DNA from: Hyphomicrobiales bacterium
GTDB lineage: Bacteria; Pseudomonadota; Alphaproteobacteria; Rhizobiales; Xanthobacteraceae
Assembly: GCA_016210825.1 (NCBI GenBank)
Contig: JACQTM010000374.1
Location: forward strand, 1-8,360
Direction of reading: 5' to 3'
DNA: 8,360 nucleotides
Part shown: piece after piece, positions 5,504 through 8,360 of the stretch
Layout: each line of letters opens with the position of its first letter
Numbering within the stretch: the stretch's first letter is position 1
Program-made: the position numbers and the translations under genes
Notes under the pieces: model-generated
Told to the model about the DNA's origin: nothing
The model's input: only the letters and a program-made list of their open reading frames with translations
Database searches by the model: none

Positions 5504-6259
5504 TCAGGTCTTTTTGAGCGTCCGCGCCACATAGTCGGCAACCACCTTCGCGGTTTCAGGCGCAACCCAGATCGCGGTGACCTGTGCGTCCGCTTCGCGG
5601 CCGCGCGTGTCCATGAAGTCACGCACCTGGCGTCGGATTTGCTGTTTCGATACGGCGAATGCCGCCGGCGAGATCGCGGCGAGTTTCTTCGCGGCCGCGA
5701 CCGCGCGATCGAGCAATTGCTCGGGTGGAACAATTTCATCGACAAGGCCGCGCACCACCGCCTCCTGCGGTGGATATGTTTCGGCGCCCAATATGACCGC
5801 TTCGTAGAATTGCGGCGCGGTGACGTGCCGCATGATCTCAAGCGCGAGCGAGGGAAACGGCACGCCGACCTGGAGTTCCGTCACCCCAACCCTGCCATCG
5901 TCGCGCGCCATAATGCGCCGGTCGGTAGCGGCGGCAAGCACGCAACCGCCGGCGATGGCGTGACCGTTCATCGCCGAGACGATCGGCTTCGGAAAATAGA
6001 AAACGGCCTCGTAAAGCCGTTCCAGCGCCGGAAGAAACTTCCGTACGTAAGCGGCGCCGCCATCGAGCAGGCGGACGAGATCGACGCCGGCACAGAAAAT
6101 TCGGCCGCGGCCGGTCAATACAACCGCCCGTGCCGTCGATGGCGTGAGTGCATTCAGGCACGACGCCAGTGCGTCGCAGAATTCGGTGTCGAGGGCATTG
6201 GCCTTGCCATGTGCCATCGTTACGACCGTTACATCGCCTTGCTGGATTGAATCGATCAC
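5504..6259 (-). CDS. Crotonase-fold protein (enoyl-CoA hydratase/isomerase family), non-canonical active site
   Basis: The 251-residue protein begins at GTG 6259-6257 (MIDSIQQGDVTVVTMAHGKA), which is needed for the first beta strand; no clear Shine-Dalgarno is seen. The oxyanion-hole segment FCAGVDL (55-61) and GHAIAGGCVLAAATD (99-113) support acyl-CoA binding by the crotonase fold. At the first catalytic position (Glu144 of rat crotonase) it has Val107, while the second, Glu128 (VTELQVGVP), is kept. A single retained acid is seen in isomerases and other crotonase subfamilies, so simple hydratase activity is doubtful. The rest of the domain (EAVILGAETYPPQEAVVRGLVDEIVPPEQLLDRAVAAAKKLA) is regular. 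It is convergent with metY. A probable terminator of the upstream cyclase gene separates it from that gene, so it is likely to have its own promoter, which I could not identify. Confidence 0.9.
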   Translation of the reverse strand: MIDSIQQGDVTVVTMAHGKANALDTEFCDALASCLNALTPSTARAVVLTGRGRIFCAGVDLVRLLDGGAAYVRKFLPALERLYEAVFYFPKPIVSAMNGHAIAGGCVLAAATDRRIMARDDGRVGVTELQVGVPFPSLALEIMRHVTAPQFYEAVILGAETYPPQEAVVRGLVDEIVPPEQLLDRAVAAAKKLAAISPAAFAVSKQQIRRQVRDFMDTRGREADAQVTAIWVAPETAKVVADYVARTLKKT

Positions 6260-6315
6260 GTTGAACCCGCGAAAAAGAAAAAGCCGTTTCTCACCATGTC
6301 ACGCGAGTGGCGCGG

Positions 6316-6348
6316 AGAAAAGAGCCGCAACCGCGGTAAGTTCGGCTC
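6316..6348 (-). terminator. Probable intrinsic terminator of the diguanylate cyclase gene
   Basis: Read on the minus strand, GAGCCGAAC (6348-6340) pairs with GTT-G-CGGCTC (6331-6322), nine pairs with one bulged G, and is followed at once by TTTTCT (6321-6316). It lies 60 bp after the cyclase stop and about 57 bp before the next minus-strand gene, so it would separate the two transcription units. The T-tract is short but well placed. Confidence 0.5.
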
Positions 6349-6408
6349 GCGGGGTGAATGCGTATAGCAAAGTGGTTTAGTCGAGCGTCCGGAGGATGAA
6401 TTCGATCG

Positions 6409-8360
6409 TCATTCCGTCGACTTTATTGCGGTCGCGTTTTCGACGTCCGGAGCAGGTTGGATCGACGGCGCCACGTCAGCGGGGAACGGTGCCGGCTGGC
6501 CTGGCACATCGCAGAAACGAAATTCTCCACCTTCCCCGGTTTTCGCGGCATAAAGCGCAATGTCGGCCTTGCGCATCAACACGTCTGCGTCGGCACCCGC
6601 CGCCGGTGCCATAGCAATTCCAATCGCGGCACGGATCACGATAGATGGTGGAAGATTATCCACTGGCGCCACCAACGCTTTGAGAATTCGTTCCGATAGG
6701 ATTGCCGCGTCCGCTCGGTGCACGGTCGATGACTGGATGATCGCGAATTCATCGCCCCCGAGCCGCGCTACGGTGTCGGTGTCGCGGACGCACCGGCGCA
6801 ACCGATCGGCAACGGCGCGCAGCACCGTGTCCCCGGCTGGATGACCGTGCGTATCATTGATCATCTTGAAGTCGTTGAGATCAAGACAGTGCAACGCGAA
6901 GCCCTCGCCATGCCGCCGGACATGCGCGAGGGCGTATTCCATGCGTTCCAGGAAGAGCGTACGATTGGCCAGTCCAGTGAGCGGGTCGTGCCGGGCCATT
7001 TCCGCGATGCGCTCTTCGTTGCGCTTTCGCTCGGTCACATCGGTGAAGGTGCGTACGATGCTGCCGTCCAGCATTACCCTGCTGCGCACCTCGATGACCG
7101 TGCCATTCGGGCGAGTGCGATCATAGCAAGTCACACTTGCATCCGTGGCGCCGCCCTTCATGAATTCGCGAATGTTCGAATCAAGCGCATTCCCATCGGG
7201 ACCGAATTCGCCCCTTTCCCATAAGTAAGCGATAAGCTCGTTGATTGTCGCCCGCTCAGTGGCGTATCGCTCCGGCAGCTCAAGCATATCGATTGTTCTT
7301 CGATTTATGAACGCGATCCGCTGCTCAGGGTCGATCATGATGATGCCCTGGTTCATATTATCGAACGTGATCTGCAATTGGCGGGATTTTTCCCGGACAT
7401 GCATCTCACTTGCGCGCTGTGCCGCACGGGCTTTTTCGAGACGCATTCGCTGAACGATGCTAATCGCAACCACGAACAGGACGAAAATCGTCAACACTGT
7501 GGCCGCGGCTATATAAGTCCGTAATTTGTCCCTGTAGGCGGCAAAGACCTCGTGTTGACTGACGCCAACCCACACGATGAGCGGGAATCCTCTGACCACG
7601 CGATATGATCCAACACGTTCGACACCATCGGTTCGCGCATCGGTGAGATACGAACCGGTCGGCGACGTCTTGATCATATCGAAGACGGCGGCGCGTGGGA
7701 TTGCTCGGCCGATGACGTTGCGTTTCATGCCCGCCTGGGCACGGATCACCGTGTCTAGTCCAGTCAAGCCTATCGCACCATCCTGCCCGACATTGACCGA
7801 CTTATAGAATCGTGCAAGCGCCACGGCGTCCATTGTTGCAGCGATGACTCCGGCGAAGGTACCGTCCTTGTCGATAAGCCGACGCGATAATTGAATTGAC
7901 CAAGTGCCGGATTTTACTCCGTTCACGGGTTTGGCGATGAATAGCTCATCTTTGAGTGCGTCTTTCTGAACCGTAAAAAATTCAAAATCACTAAACCTGC
8001 CGTTTGTGCTCCCGGACCCGTTCGTGACCGCACGTAGATTCCCGTCGCGATCAATGACGGAATAGCTCAGCGTCAAACCGTTTGAAAAAAAAGAATTATC
8101 GAGCCACGTGTCGAACTTAAAATCATGCGGAGCGCGTTGATACGACGTGCGCAGCACGAGCAGCATCTTGTCGATGCCCGTCAGGGTCCCGACAATATGC
8201 TCCTCGAATGCACGAGCAAGGTTGCTTGTCTCGAGTTCGGCTCCCCGTCGTGCCGTTTCCCATTCTCGAGTCAACAGGACATGCGTTCCCACCCCGAGCG
8301 ATACGATCATCGCAGCGCCCAGAATCGTCGCCGGTTGTGAGGCGGCTTTCACGATGGGCC
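6409..8360 (-). CDS. Membrane-bound diguanylate cyclase (Cache-like sensor, PAS, GGDEF), 5' end open at window edge
   Basis: It makes cyclic di-GMP from two GTP. Numbering is from the GTG at 8352; the frame stays open to the right edge, so the real start may lie outside. A membrane helix (about 8-27) is followed by an extracytoplasmic domain (about 30-278) with dCache/PDC-style features (FFTVQKDALKDELFIAKPVN, SGTWSIQLSRRLIDKDGTFAG, VNVGQDGAIGLTG), then a second helix (about 279-301). A linker leads to a PAS domain (about 322-442; FDNMNQGIIMIDPEQRIAFIN to SIVRTFTDVTERK). The GGDEF domain (about 450-612) has DPLTGLANR, DLNDFKMINDTHGHPAGD and an intact RLGGDEF (GGDEF 532-536). The inhibitory site RxxD (Arg523-Asp526) stands five residues before GGDEF, so product feedback is expected. 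There is no EAL domain; the tail of about 35 residues is Pro/Ala-rich and polar. Signal unknown. It appears to be a single gene. Confidence 0.93.
   Translation of the reverse strand, partial: PIVKAASQPATILGAAMIVSLGVGTHVLLTREWETARRGAELETSNLARAFEEHIVGTLTGIDKMLLVLRTSYQRAPHDFKFDTWLDNSFFSNGLTLSYSVIDRDGNLRAVTNGSGSTNGRFSDFEFFTVQKDALKDELFIAKPVNGVKSGTWSIQLSRRLIDKDGTFAGVIAATMDAVALARFYKSVNVGQDGAIGLTGLDTVIRAQAGMKRNVIGRAIPRAAVFDMIKTSPTGSYLTDARTDGVERVGSYRVVRGFPLIVWVGVSQHEVFAAYRDKLRTYIAAATVLTIFVLFVVAISIVQRMRLEKARAAQRASEMHVREKSRQLQITFDNMNQGIIMIDPEQRIAFINRRTIDMLELPERYATERATINELIAYLWERGEFGPDGNALDSNIREFMKGGATDASVTCYDRTRPNGTVIEVRSRVMLDGSIVRTFTDVTERKRNEERIAEMARHDPLTGLANRTLFLERMEYALAHVRRHGEGFALHCLDLNDFKMINDTHGHPAGDTVLRAVADRLRRCVRDTDTVARLGGDEFAIIQSSTVHRADAAILSERILKALVAPVDNLPPSIVIRAAIGIAMAPAAGADADVLMRKADIALYAAKTGEGGEFRFCDVPGQPAPFPADVAPSIQPAPDVENATAIKSTE

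Noticed and set aside
5493..5515. ACGC-GTAT-GCGT hairpin followed by T5 as a metY terminator
   Set aside because: The stem has only four pairs and the T-run starts seven bases later, inside the convergent gene. Too weak to call.
5093..6250. Long open frame of 385 codons on the plus strand, overlapping metY and antisense to the second crotonase gene
   Set aside because: Its product is Arg-rich and of low complexity with no recognisable domain, and it overlaps two clear genes. It is what a GC-rich opposite strand produces by chance.
1..8360. Mobile element, CRISPR array, tRNA, toxin-antitoxin or defence system
   Set aside because: There are no direct-repeat arrays, transposase or integrase motifs, cloverleaf structures, or small overlapping gene pairs of that type. 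All clear genes are metabolic, regulatory or hypothetical chromosomal ones.

Overview
The window looks like chromosomal DNA from an alphaproteobacterium, most likely of the order Hyphomicrobiales (Bradyrhizobium/Rhodopseudomonas/Xanthobacteraceae-like). This rests on GC-rich coding sequence with AT-richer promoters, the style of the diguanylate cyclase, a small MCDYSL-type protein I associate with this group, and the CoA-binding protein/MetY pair. It is an inference from protein style, not a database result. I see no tRNA, rRNA, CRISPR array, insertion sequence or phage gene, and the content looks like ordinary metabolic and regulatory chromosome.

Layout. Positions 1-756 (+) hold the 3' part of a crotonase-fold protein that strongly resembles mitochondrial ECHDC3. 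Next is a tiny secreted four-cysteine protein (843-1061, +), convergent with a LysR-type regulator (1078-1974, -). The regulator is divergent from an FMN-binding pyridoxamine-phosphate-oxidase-like protein (2083-2706, +). The AT-rich region between them has a textbook T-N11-A inverted repeat. A 22-bp near-continuous palindrome follows, then a convergent small conserved protein (2818-3231, -) with a clear sigma70 promoter and a strong Shine-Dalgarno that fixes its start. Then come a YccU-like CoA-binding protein (3442-4029, +) and metY, O-acetylhomoserine sulfhydrylase (4200-5483, +), with a structured 170-bp leader between them. A second crotonase-fold protein (5504-6259, -) is convergent with metY only 20 bp away. 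Last is a membrane-bound diguanylate cyclase with an extracytoplasmic Cache-like sensor, a PAS domain and a GGDEF domain (6409 to the right edge, -), followed by a probable intrinsic terminator.

How they may work together. metY makes homocysteine from O-acetylhomoserine and sulfide. The CoA-binding protein just upstream is in the same direction and may be co-expressed with it. The lysR/PNPOx pair looks like a self-contained regulator-target unit. The two crotonase proteins both lack one or both canonical catalytic glutamates, so their reactions should not be assumed to be enoyl-CoA hydration. The remaining genes look like independent transcription units. I found no convincing new multi-gene system. 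The most useful leads are the non-canonical crotonases, the LysR operator, the metY leader and the small MCDYSL protein.
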